A stretch of DNA of 11,288 bases. Source: Campylobacterota bacterium. GTDB lineage: Bacteria; Campylobacterota; Campylobacteria; Campylobacterales; Sulfurovaceae. Positions 6,272 through 11,288 of this stretch are shown here, piece by piece (the first letter of the stretch is position 1; every line of letters starts with the position of its first letter). The stretch lies in NCBI GenBank assembly GCA_003646505.1, contig QMKT01000042.1, forward strand, positions 1 to 11,288, given 5' to 3'. Below the pieces are notes generated by a model, which saw only the letters and a list, made by a program, of their open reading frames with translations, searched no databases and was not told where the DNA came from. A program made the position numbers and the translations under genes.

Positions 6272-6557
6272 TTAGCGCTTCTTTTTCTATATGTTTCTTT
6301 AGATACATATTCATTTTATCACGCAACTGCACAACATCTGTATGCACACCTAAAAGTTCTTCTAACTCTATACGTATGCGAGAAAGTAAAAATAAATTAG
6401 AGTGCTTAAGTCGTACAAAAACATCTACATCACTCTCTTCTTTAGCTTCATTTCTCGCGTAAGATCCAAAAATACCTATCTCTTCTATTCCATACTCTTC
6501 AAGATGGTTTTCTTTATATTTTCTAAGAGAAGACAGTATTTGATTTTGATTTAACAT
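6264..6557 (-). CDS. mntA: MntA-like minimal nucleotidyltransferase antitoxin
   Basis: This 97-residue protein is a minimal nucleotidyltransferase of the Pol beta fold. The active-site motif GSX10DXD is complete: Gly31-Ser32 in GIFGSYARNEAKEESDVDVF, with Asp43 and Asp45, and a third acidic residue Asp74 in VHTDVVQL. It is expected to AMPylate the tyrosine of its partner HepT and so neutralise it. The start at 6557 is chosen because AGAGGAG lies seven bases upstream; the frame stays open 26 codons further, but that part contains the promoter. It is the first gene of a two-gene operon driven by the extended -10 at 6580-6588. Confidence 0.88.
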   Translation of the reverse strand: MLNQNQILSSLRKYKENHLEEYGIEEIGIFGSYARNEAKEESDVDVFVRLKHSNLFLLSRIRIELEELLGVHTDVVQLRDKMNMYLKKHIEKEALSA

Positions 6558-6579
6558 AACATGACTCCTCTTTTTGTTT

Positions 6580-6588
6580 ATTATATCA
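6580..6588 (-). promoter_or_regulatory. Extended -10 promoter element of the mntA-hepT operon
   Basis: The minus strand reads TGATATAAT, a perfect extended -10 (TGnTATAAT). It lies 22 bp before the MntA ATG, which places transcription start near 6573 and leaves the AGAGGAG ribosome binding site inside a leader of about 16 bases. No clear -35 is visible, as expected for an extended -10 promoter. Confidence 0.6.
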
Positions 6589-6730
6589 TATTCATTTTTA
6601 CTTTTCTGATTTCTAAATCTATGGAGAAGTAGCATAATTATTTAGAGTGGATAATGAAGTTAAGTCAAATACTGTGTCGAAGCATAATTTTTGTAAAATA
6701 TTACAAACAAACCCAACAAAAAGAGTCTCA

Positions 6731-7747
6731 ATGTCAACAACTTTAGTACAAACTGCCTCACAAAATCTAACAGATGTACTTCGTGATGTTTTTAACCATG
6801 ATGACAGTAGCACAGCTCTAGTCATCTACGATCTAGACTCGCCCCTATCTACTCTACTCGCAGATGCGTATCGCATAGCTTTACCCAAGGGCATCTTTAT
6901 AAACTTTAACGACGCAGATAAAGATGACATACTCTCACTGATTGAGGCATTACAAGCTGGTGATTTTGTGGCGTTAGTACAGTCTAAAAGTTTTCGTCTC
7001 TCTGCCTTTCGTATACGTATAGAACTCTTTAAAAAAAGCATCAAGGTAGCAGAACACCCTCACCTAGGGAGAATGCCTACAGATGAGGAAGTAAAACTCT
7101 ATGTAAACGCTTTAGCTTATGACAAAGAATATTTCCACCATACGGGACATACACTTAAAGACATGATAAACAAAGCCGAGGGTGCAGTAGTACATAGTGG
7201 AGATGAAAAGCTCATCTATAAAGGTGGCTTTGAACCTGCAAAAATCAACATCGGCGACTATAGAGAGATGAAAAACATGGGTGGTCAGTTTCCCATCGGT
7301 GAAGTGTTCACAGAAGCCACCGAACTAAGATCATTAAACGGTAGAACCAACATCATCGCTTTTGGTGACACCAACTACAAAGTAAACATTCCTCCTCACC
7401 CTATCACCATCATCATAGAAAATGGTCAGGTTGTTAGAACAGAAAACTCCACAGCAGAGTTTGAAGCTGTTCTAAACATGATCAAAGAAGAGGAAAACGT
7501 AGTCTGGGTACGAGAACTAGGACTTGGACTAAACCGTGCATTTTCTAAAGACAAGCACGTCTCAGACATGGGGACTTTCGAGCGCATGTGCGGCTTACAC
7601 CTCTCACTAGGGGCAAAACATGGCATCTACGCGAAAGAAGGTATGAAAAGAAATAGCGGTAAGTTTCATATAGATGTGATGCTAGACACGAGCACGTTAG
7701 ATATAGATGATACTGTTGTTTTTTCTGATGAGAGATGGCAGGTATAA
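6731..7747 (+). CDS. M29-like (aminopeptidase T family, COG2309) metallopeptidase
   Basis: From ATG 6731 the protein has 338 residues, somewhat shorter than the roughly 370-410 of AmpT/AmpS/PepS. The M29 two-metal site can be followed through the C-terminal half: Glu191 in FPIGEVFTEATE, Glu262 in RELGLGLNRAF, His290 in GLHLSLGAK, Tyr300 in GIYAKEG, and His313 with Asp315 in KFHIDVML. All six positions expected from AmpT are present, so peptidase activity is plausible. The N-terminal half (1-180) is divergent and may set a different specificity. The start is supported by AAAGAG six bases upstream; an in-frame GTG at 6647 would add 28 residues that read as leader sequence. A GpsA-like gene follows after 13 bases. 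Confidence 0.72.
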   Translation: MSTTLVQTASQNLTDVLRDVFNHDDSSTALVIYDLDSPLSTLLADAYRIALPKGIFINFNDADKDDILSLIEALQAGDFVALVQSKSFRLSAFRIRIELFKKSIKVAEHPHLGRMPTDEEVKLYVNALAYDKEYFHHTGHTLKDMINKAEGAVVHSGDEKLIYKGGFEPAKINIGDYREMKNMGGQFPIGEVFTEATELRSLNGRTNIIAFGDTNYKVNIPPHPITIIIENGQVVRTENSTAEFEAVLNMIKEEENVVWVRELGLGLNRAFSKDKHVSDMGTFERMCGLHLSLGAKHGIYAKEGMKRNSGKFHIDVMLDTSTLDIDDTVVFSDERWQV

Positions 7748-7760
7748 AAAAGGAGTTTTC

Positions 7761-8651
7761 ATGTCCATAAAAAAAGAGATCTTACTTCTTGGCTATGGCG
7801 AGATGGGTCATGCTATACAGACACTTTTAGAACCTTTTCATGAGGTCTCTATCTGGAATCGATCGACTGTTGATGGCAAAGACTTTTTACCTCTAGAGAG
7901 TTTAGTACCAAAAGCTGAGATCATCATCTTTTGTCTGCCGGTCAATGCACATGAAGACCTTGTCAAAACACTTTTACCTCTGATGGATAAAAGCAGCCTC
8001 TGCATAAGTATCGCCAAAGGACTTAATGAATCAGCGCTTACAGCTGCAGAGATCTTTAAAAAGTCTCTAGAAAACTTTTGCCTCATCTATGGACCAATGA
8101 TCGCTGAAGAGCTTAGTGCAGGTAAAGTAGGCTTTGCTGAGTTTGGATGTAGTCACCCTACTCATGAAGTAACAATTTCAGAGCTTTATAACCCCACAGC
8201 CCTTCATCTCAAAACAACAGATGATATCACAGGTATCTCTTGGTCAGTGATTTTGAAAAACGTCTATGCACTAGCCTTTGGCATGATCGATGAGCTTGAA
8301 ATGGGTAAGAATGTACTGGGATATTTAACAGTCATGGCTTTAGATGAACTTGACACAATAGCTGAGTCTTTGGGCGGCAAAGAAGGGAGTAGTTACGGAC
8401 TGGCAGGGTTAGGTGATCTGATCACGACAGGAAGCAGTGAGGATTCTCGTCATCATACACTGGGACGACGCATCGCAAGAGGTGATTTTTCAGACATGAG
8501 AGCAGAAGGCACACATACCCTTTTAATGGTGGAAAAGTTTAAACGTTTTGAGTGGGAGGAATATCCACTTTTTATAACGATTAAAAAAATAGCCTCTCAA
8601 GAGATAGAAGCCAAAAGCGGATTAGAATCTCTTTTTAAAATCACACCCTAA
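7761..8651 (+). CDS. GpsA-like NAD(P)-dependent dehydrogenase
   Basis: This 296-residue protein has the two-domain plan of glycerol-3-phosphate dehydrogenase. A Rossmann fold opens with LLLGYGEMGHAI (GxGxxG at 11-16). CLPVNAHEDLV (58-68) and ISIAKGLNE (82-90) match the cofactor-domain motifs. GPMIAEE (111-117) replaces the usual GPSFAxE. The C-terminal domain has ILKNVYALAFGMIDELEMGKN, with the catalytic Lys166, and GLAGLGDLITTGSSEDSR, the GpsA signature. It is about 40 residues shorter than typical GpsA, and the GYGEMG loop and the serine-to-methionine change are unusual, so it may be a paralogue with another hydroxyacid or polyol substrate rather than the housekeeping enzyme. The ATG at 7761 has AAGGAG at the right distance. 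It forms a unit with the M29-like gene. Confidence 0.75.
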   Translation: MSIKKEILLLGYGEMGHAIQTLLEPFHEVSIWNRSTVDGKDFLPLESLVPKAEIIIFCLPVNAHEDLVKTLLPLMDKSSLCISIAKGLNESALTAAEIFKKSLENFCLIYGPMIAEELSAGKVGFAEFGCSHPTHEVTISELYNPTALHLKTTDDITGISWSVILKNVYALAFGMIDELEMGKNVLGYLTVMALDELDTIAESLGGKEGSSYGLAGLGDLITTGSSEDSRHHTLGRRIARGDFSDMRAEGTHTLLMVEKFKRFEWEEYPLFITIKKIASQEIEAKSGLESLFKITP

Positions 8652-8681
8652 GATAAATGGCACTCAGTTAGGCTACTTACT

Positions 8682-8708
8682 CTCGTTACCATGGTGTCCG
8701 TGGTAATG
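8682..8708 (+). repeat. REP-like hairpin, solitary copy A
   Basis: The 27-base sequence ctcgttac-catgg-tgt-ccgtg-gtaatg forms a nine-pair stem with a tgt loop. It is the reverse complement of the right-hand hairpin of element C (10161-10187) with one mismatch, which becomes a G-T wobble. It is followed by catata, as after the left hairpins of C and D. Only one hairpin is present. It lies 17 bp beyond the 3' end of the transposase gene. Confidence 0.85.
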
Positions 8709-8725
8709 CATATATCAAATACAAT

Positions 8726-9258
8726 CTACCAAAATCTCGCAACCTCTAATAACCCTTCAACACCATCATAATCCCTAGCACTGGAATATCGCCAATGTAT
8801 AGCATCATCCACATACCCTCTCTTTACTGGATTGTAATGAATATAATCAATCTTACTCTTCATCATAGCATCAGCTTGAATAAGCTTTGGTTGCATACCA
8901 TCTTCCATACTTGATACTCCCTATCTATTTTATGTGCTTTTTTATAAAAAGAAAGTTGGTCAAGTATGGTTACTACATTTTCTTTTTTCAATAGTCTAAG
9001 TATTTCTTTTGCTGTGTGGTTTTTGAACCTACCCATACTTTTAGCGATATCATTACTTTGTGCAACTATATGTATGTGGTTTTCAAGTATCACATATGCA
9101 TATAGTTTAAAATCTTCATCTTTCTTCAAATACCTAAAACACTCAAGAAGTATTTCAACACTCTCTTTTCGTGTAAAAAGTGGTATCCAATTAACTATTG
9201 TGCAGGTGATAAAATGTGGATGTGTTGGCTCATATATTTTGTATCTGCTTCTTCCCAT
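8726..9258 (-). pseudogene. REP-associated HUH transposase (RAYT, Y1 transposase family), frameshifted
   Basis: The frame from ATG 9258 encodes the N-terminal part of a Y1/REP-associated transposase: THPHFITCTIVNWIPLFTRK (12-31) and the HUH motif in ILENHIHIVAQS (His61, His63). It ends at 8863 with an unrelated tail after EYQVW. The expected continuation, EDGMQPKLIQADAMMKSKID, then YIHYNPVKRGYVDD and HWRYSSARDY, lies in the neighbouring frame and ends at TAG 8726. Restoring one G at 8903-8907 (TGGAAG to TGGGAAG) joins the two into one protein of about 176 residues, a normal length for this family. Such proteins nick and move REP hairpins, and this gene is bracketed by hairpin A and element B. 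It is probably inactive unless the shift is a sequencing error or is bypassed; an ATG at 8908 could start the C-terminal half on its own. Confidence 0.85.
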
Positions 9259-9359
9259 AGTTTCTACTTTTTTATTTATGGTAGCAGTTTAGGAAAGAGA
9301 AGTGTAGAAATATGGCAAATTGTAATACTTTTATTTCTCTGTAATTTTCTTACTTTACT

Positions 9360-9468
9360 CTCGTTACGACGGTTCCCGTCGTAACGGATACACAACACTC
9401 TTGTGAAATGGAAGTTTTTTAACAGTTTTGAGTGCTGTAGGCATTACCACGGAGACCGTGGTAACGAG
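9360..9468 (+). repeat. REPIN-like element, copy B (two inverted hairpins)
   Basis: The element is 109 bp, bounded by ctcgttac and its inverse gtaacgag. The left hairpin (9362-9386) pairs cgttacgacgg with ccgtcgtaacg around ttc, 11 perfect pairs. The right hairpin (9444-9464) pairs ttaccacgg with ccgtggtaa around aga. The spacer keeps the gaaGTTTTTTa-CAGTTTTGAGTG core shared with C and D but is otherwise the most diverged copy. It lies about 100 bp upstream of the transposase start. Confidence 0.88.
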
Positions 9469-9536
9469 CAAAATATTTTCTTATCATTATACGAATTAGC
9501 ATCACCTAAGTACTATATTTTTTACTACGATTACGT

Positions 9537-9629
9537 TCACCCTACCCCAAGTCCGCAAGTCATTAAGCCTACACGCTGATCTACTCTAGCTGATCCTGGT
9601 ATTGTTCCGTCGTCTAAAAATGATGCCAT
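9537..9629 (-). CDS. 30-residue ORF directly after the secreted protein gene
   Basis: ATG 9629 lies one base after the TAA of the 110-residue gene, and the frame ends with TGA at 9537. The peptide begins MASFLDDGTIPGSARVDQ and ends in the glycine-rich RVGLMTCGLGVG. No Shine-Dalgarno sequence is seen, so translation would rely on termination-reinitiation at the upstream stop. The coding look (balanced codons, no low-complexity) and the exact juxtaposition are its support; it could also be a remnant of a longer gene. No family is recognised. Confidence 0.3.
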   Translation of the reverse strand: MASFLDDGTIPGSARVDQRVGLMTCGLGVG

Positions 9630-9630
9630 T

Positions 9631-9963
9631 TTATTTAGTTTTACACTCAAAAAATCTTAGGTTGTCGCCATTTTCATATTTAGCCATGATAGCAATCTGT
9701 TTTCTATTCTTGCCAACTACAACAAAGTCCCCATTTTTCAGTATATAAAAATTGCCCGAATCATGGCTAGCTCTATAGCGTGTATTTCCTCTTGTCAGAT
9801 AAATTGCATTCCCTGAAATATCAAAAGATGTTGCAGCTGCTACTCTTTTATTTAAAGTAATTGCTCCTGTCCTTCCATCTTCTATTTCTACATTAGCACA
9901 TGTCATTGTATATGCTGATGCAATGGTTCCAAGTGCCACAAATGTTAAAAATATCTTGTTCAT
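9631..9963 (-). CDS. Small secreted/periplasmic protein of unknown function
   Basis: This 110-residue protein starts with a strong signal peptide (MNKIFLTFVALGTIASA, cleavage expected after SA). The mature part of about 93 residues is rich in beta-prone segments and basic residues. It has two cysteines (Cys22 in MTCANVEI, Cys107 in FFECKTK), which could form a disulfide in the periplasm. Phrases such as FDISGNAIYLTRGNTRYRAS and FYILKNGDFVVVGKNRKQIA suggest a small beta-barrel or sandwich. No family is recognised. It has its own promoter (9980-10008) and AAAGGA six bases before ATG 9963. It lies between REPIN copies B and C and is followed by a 30-residue ORF starting one base after its stop. 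Confidence 0.7.
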   Translation of the reverse strand: MNKIFLTFVALGTIASAYTMTCANVEIEDGRTGAITLNKRVAAATSFDISGNAIYLTRGNTRYRASHDSGNFYILKNGDFVVVGKNRKQIAIMAKYENGDNLRFFECKTK

Positions 9964-9979
9964 ATATGTCCTTTGTCCT

Positions 9980-10008
9980 ATTGTACCGCGTTCACGCTAA
10001 TAAGTCTA
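9980..10008 (-). promoter_or_regulatory. Promoter of the small secreted protein gene
   Basis: On the minus strand TAGACT (10008-10003) and TACAAT (9985-9980) are spaced by exactly 17 bp, matching sigma-70 -35 and -10 boxes at four and five of six positions. The start site would be near 9973, just upstream of the AAAGGA ribosome binding site at about 9969-9974; the leader would then be about ten bases. Confidence 0.5.
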
Positions 10009-10039
10009 CTTCAGATCATGCAGCTGTTTTCTCTGTCTA

Positions 10040-10291
10040 TCACTCGACCCAAGAACCAAACTGTCCAACTGTTCCTGCTCTCGTTACGACGGTTCCCGTC
10101 GTAATGCATATACTATGCTTTGTAAAATGAAAGTTTTTTAGCAGTTTGTAGTGATATAGGCATTACCACGGACACCGTGGTAACGAGTAAAAACTATCCC
10201 CTACCCTAGATTTTAGTACCTCTTTAATATGAGTAACTTGCTTTGGGTCGCTAATGCTTTTGGCATTTTTGGGTAATAAAATACAGTTCAT
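10040..10291 (-). pseudogene. Probable remnant of an RsmE-type 16S rRNA methyltransferase N-terminus, split by REPIN copy C
   Basis: From ATG 10291 the minus strand reads MNCILLPKNAKSISDPKQVT, then HIKEVLKSRVGDSF, and then runs into REPIN C, where a stop occurs at 10163. Beyond the repeat, in the same frame, it reads AGTVGQFGSWVE and stops at 10040. The joined sequence follows the N-terminal PUA-like domain of RsmE-family proteins, which have a HLxxVLR...GDxxRVG...GxxG pattern. The C-terminal SPOUT catalytic domain is missing. No ribosome binding site is seen. This is therefore a gene fragment that received a repeat insertion and then decayed further. The RsmE assignment rests on pattern memory and is moderate. 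Confidence 0.4.
10080..10187 (+). repeat. REPIN-like element, copy C (two inverted hairpins)
   Basis: The element is 108 bp between ctcgttac and gtaacgag. The left hairpin (10082-10106) pairs cgttacgacgg with ccgtcgtaatg around ttc, with one G-T wobble. The right hairpin (10163-10183) pairs ttaccacgg with ccgtggtaa around aca. The spacer is almost identical to that of copy D (atgcatatacta...tgtaaaatgaaagtttttt). It interrupts the RsmE-like remnant. Confidence 0.9.
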
Positions 10292-10336
10292 ATTATAAAA
10301 ATAGGCAAAAAATAGGGGTCATATGATAACGATAAC

Positions 10337-10475
10337 TCATTGCTTATTCCTCTTAATAACCCCATAAATAGCAGGTTGTGATATATCTTAGTACTTTAGC
10401 AATCATATGCTGAGAATAGCCTTCTTTTCGGCTTTGGGTATCTGGTTGTCGCGTATTTACATGTTTTTTGTATGG
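10337..10475 (-). pseudogene. Frameshifted helix-turn-helix C-terminal remnant
   Basis: After an in-frame TAA at 10476-10478 the minus strand reads HVNTRQPDTQSRKEGYSQHM, then IAKVL. It continues, after skipping one extra base at 10388, with DISQPAIYGVIKRNKQ and a TGA at 10337. IAKVLDISQPAIYGVIKR is a textbook helix-turn-helix of the recombinase or small DNA-binding type. There is no start codon or ribosome binding site, and the single-base insertion breaks the recognition helix from the first helix, so this is debris of a lost gene, perhaps a resolvase or a mobile-element regulator. Confidence 0.5.
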
Positions 10476-10552
10476 TTAGCCTTTTTGTAAGTTTTAGACT
10501 ATCGGGTTTTTTATCACGAAATAGTAATTTTAAGTATAGATTGTATAGACTA

Positions 10553-10558
10553 TATAAT
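10553..10558 (+). promoter_or_regulatory. Probable -10 box of the lysine-rich small protein gene
   Basis: A perfect TATAAT lies 26 bp before the ATG at 10585, placing the start site near 10565 and the GAAGGGG ribosome binding site inside the short leader. The hexamer 17 bp upstream, TTAAGT, is a weak -35. Confidence 0.5.
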
Positions 10559-10584
10559 ATATAAATCCAAACGAAGGGGATAAA

Positions 10585-10680
10585 ATGGCAAAAGGTCAAG
10601 ATAAACAAAAATCAGTTAAGAAAAAATCAGAAAAAACTTTAAAAGAAAAACGTGCAGAAAAAAAAGCAAAAAAATCTTAA
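10585..10680 (+). CDS. 31-residue lysine-rich small protein
   Basis: ATG 10585 is preceded by AAGGGG at six bases, and the frame ends with TAA at 10678. The protein starts MAKGQDKQKSVKKKSEKTLK; about 14 of its 31 residues are lysine, and the rest is mostly Glu, Ala and Ser. It should be one highly basic helix or be disordered. Short proteins with a MAKGQ(D/N)xKK start and KxxKEKRAxKKxKK end recur in proteobacteria as hypothetical proteins; binding to nucleic acid or ribosomes is a guess from charge. It has its own TATAAT promoter. It is below the usual length cut-off of gene finders. Confidence 0.65.
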   Translation: MAKGQDKQKSVKKKSEKTLKEKRAEKKAKKS

Positions 10681-10751
10681 TATTTACCTAAAGAGGTTAG
10701 CTAAAACTATGTAAACTTTGGGTCAGGTGATATGATAATTGACCTCAAATT

Positions 10752-11147
10752 TTATACGTCAAAAGATAGATTGGCAAATGCCCCTTCTACACTTTGTGCA
10801 CTCTTATATCGAGAACCGAGTACTCTTACCTTTTTTGTCTGTAAGTCACATACGGCAATACGAAAACTCATACCCATTTGTGGCTCGACGATACAAATGA
10901 TTTTTCCTTCATGTTCTCGTGTGGCATGGATGATACCCTGTAGTTTTGAAAAAAAGTATTTCGGATAACTTAACGGTGTAATCTCAACAATCTTAATCTG
11001 CTCACTTTTTTCAAGGCTATCTAGTATACACTGCGCATCTTCTATACTCTCAAACTGTACACACCAATCATCAAAAACTTTATTGAAATTTCTTAGATCT
11101 TCATCTAAAAAACCTCCGGCAATTGATTGTAAAGCAAAAATTTCCAT
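10752..11147 (-). CDS. Hypothetical 131-residue soluble protein
   Basis: The family is not recognised. The protein has no signal peptide or membrane helix. It reads as an alpha/beta protein: an N-terminal part with DEDLRNFNKVFDDWCVQFES and a helix EDAQCILDSLEKSEQ (about 36-50), then beta-rich segments IKIVEITPLSYP, GIIHATREHEGKIICIVEPQ, FRIAVCDLQTKKVRVLGSRY, and a last segment VEGAFANLSFDV. Cysteines 29, 40, 85 and 99 are not in a CxxC arrangement. The ATG at 11147 has AGGA eight bases upstream. REPIN copy D ends 48 bp upstream of the start, so the promoter either lies in that gap or overlaps the repeat. Confidence 0.65.
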   Translation of the reverse strand: MEIFALQSIAGGFLDEDLRNFNKVFDDWCVQFESIEDAQCILDSLEKSEQIKIVEITPLSYPKYFFSKLQGIIHATREHEGKIICIVEPQMGMSFRIAVCDLQTKKVRVLGSRYKSAQSVEGAFANLSFDV

Positions 11148-11194
11148 TTGTGTTATCCTGTACTTTAAAGGCCAAATATTAGCATAATTCTACT

Positions 11195-11288
11195 CTCGTT
11201 ACGACGGTTCCCGTCGTAATGCATATACTATATTTTTGTAAAATGAAAGTTTTTTAGCAGTTTTGAGTGATGTAGGCATTACCACGGA
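11195..11288 (+). repeat. REPIN-like element, copy D (cut by the window edge)
   Basis: The left boundary ctcgttac and the left hairpin (11197-11221, cgttacgacgg/ccgtcgtaatg around ttc) are identical to copy C. The spacer matches C closely, differing in a short patch (actatatttttgt against actatgctttgt) and in ttttgagtgatgt. The window ends inside the right hairpin after ttaccacgga; about 15 bases should follow. Confidence 0.88.

Noticed and set aside
8863..9258. Loss of the catalytic tyrosine in the RAYT (His in RFKNHTAKEI).
   Set aside because: I cannot place the catalytic tyrosine reliably in this subfamily, where many members lack Tyr at this point, so no claim is made.
10396..10608. 70-residue minus-strand frame across the promoter of the lysine-rich protein.
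   Set aside because: It runs antisense through a promoter and ribosome binding site, has a random aromatic-rich composition, and the HTH remnant is read in a different frame.
10721..10746. Inverted repeat ggtca/tgacc between the lysine-rich gene and the 131-residue gene as a terminator.
   Set aside because: The five-base arms and 14-base loop are too weak, and no T-tract follows.
9360..11288. Repeated palindromes considered as a CRISPR array.
   Set aside because: Copies are 600-1100 bp apart with genes between them, each copy is a hairpin pair, and no regular short spacers or cas genes are present.

Overview
The window looks like a chromosomal segment of a Campylobacterota (epsilonproteobacterial) organism of the Sulfurimonas/Sulfurovum kind. 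Three things suggest this: an AT-rich sequence with short intergenic gaps, a NapL-like periplasmic beta-propeller protein of the type found with epsilonproteobacterial nap genes, and a compact DsbD-like protein. This placement is inference from protein style, not from a marker gene.

Layout. 1-170 is the 3' end of an unknown membrane protein. 190-838 (minus) is a decaying operon: an intact DUF2237 gene behind two fragments, the start of a hotdog-fold thioesterase gene and the end of a carboxymuconolactone-decarboxylase-like gene. 857-1463 (minus) is a RelB/DinJ-RelE/ParE toxin-antitoxin pair with a clear promoter and a palindromic operator placed between its -35 and -10 boxes. 1536-2982 (plus) holds a cupin and the NapL-like protein. 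3010-4924 (minus) holds a VOC-fold protein and the DsbD-like thiol-disulfide transporter. 5032-5898 (plus) is a ten-helix EamA/DMT transporter. 5903-6588 (minus) is a second toxin-antitoxin pair, MntA (nucleotidyltransferase) and HepT (HEPN RNase). 6731-8651 (plus) is a two-gene unit: an M29-like metallo-aminopeptidase and a GpsA-like NAD-dependent dehydrogenase.

8682-11288 is different in kind. It is an accessory tract built around a REP-associated HUH transposase gene (RAYT, broken by a one-base frameshift) and four copies of a REPIN-like repeat at 8682, 9360, 10080 and 11195. Each full element is about 108 bp: two hairpins in inverted orientation joined by a conserved spacer of about 55 bp. 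The two hairpins of an element differ by compensatory base-pair changes, so the fold appears to be what is kept. Between the repeats lie a small secreted protein gene, a 31-residue lysine-rich protein, an unknown 131-residue protein, and gene debris: an apparent RsmE methyltransferase N-terminus split by one repeat copy, and a frameshifted helix-turn-helix tail.

No rRNA, tRNA or CRISPR array is seen. The main points for a second look are the REPIN/RAYT system with two covarying hairpin types, the RsmE remnant interrupted by a repeat, the double-ended truncation at 594-838, and several very short ORFs with tight coupling to neighbours.
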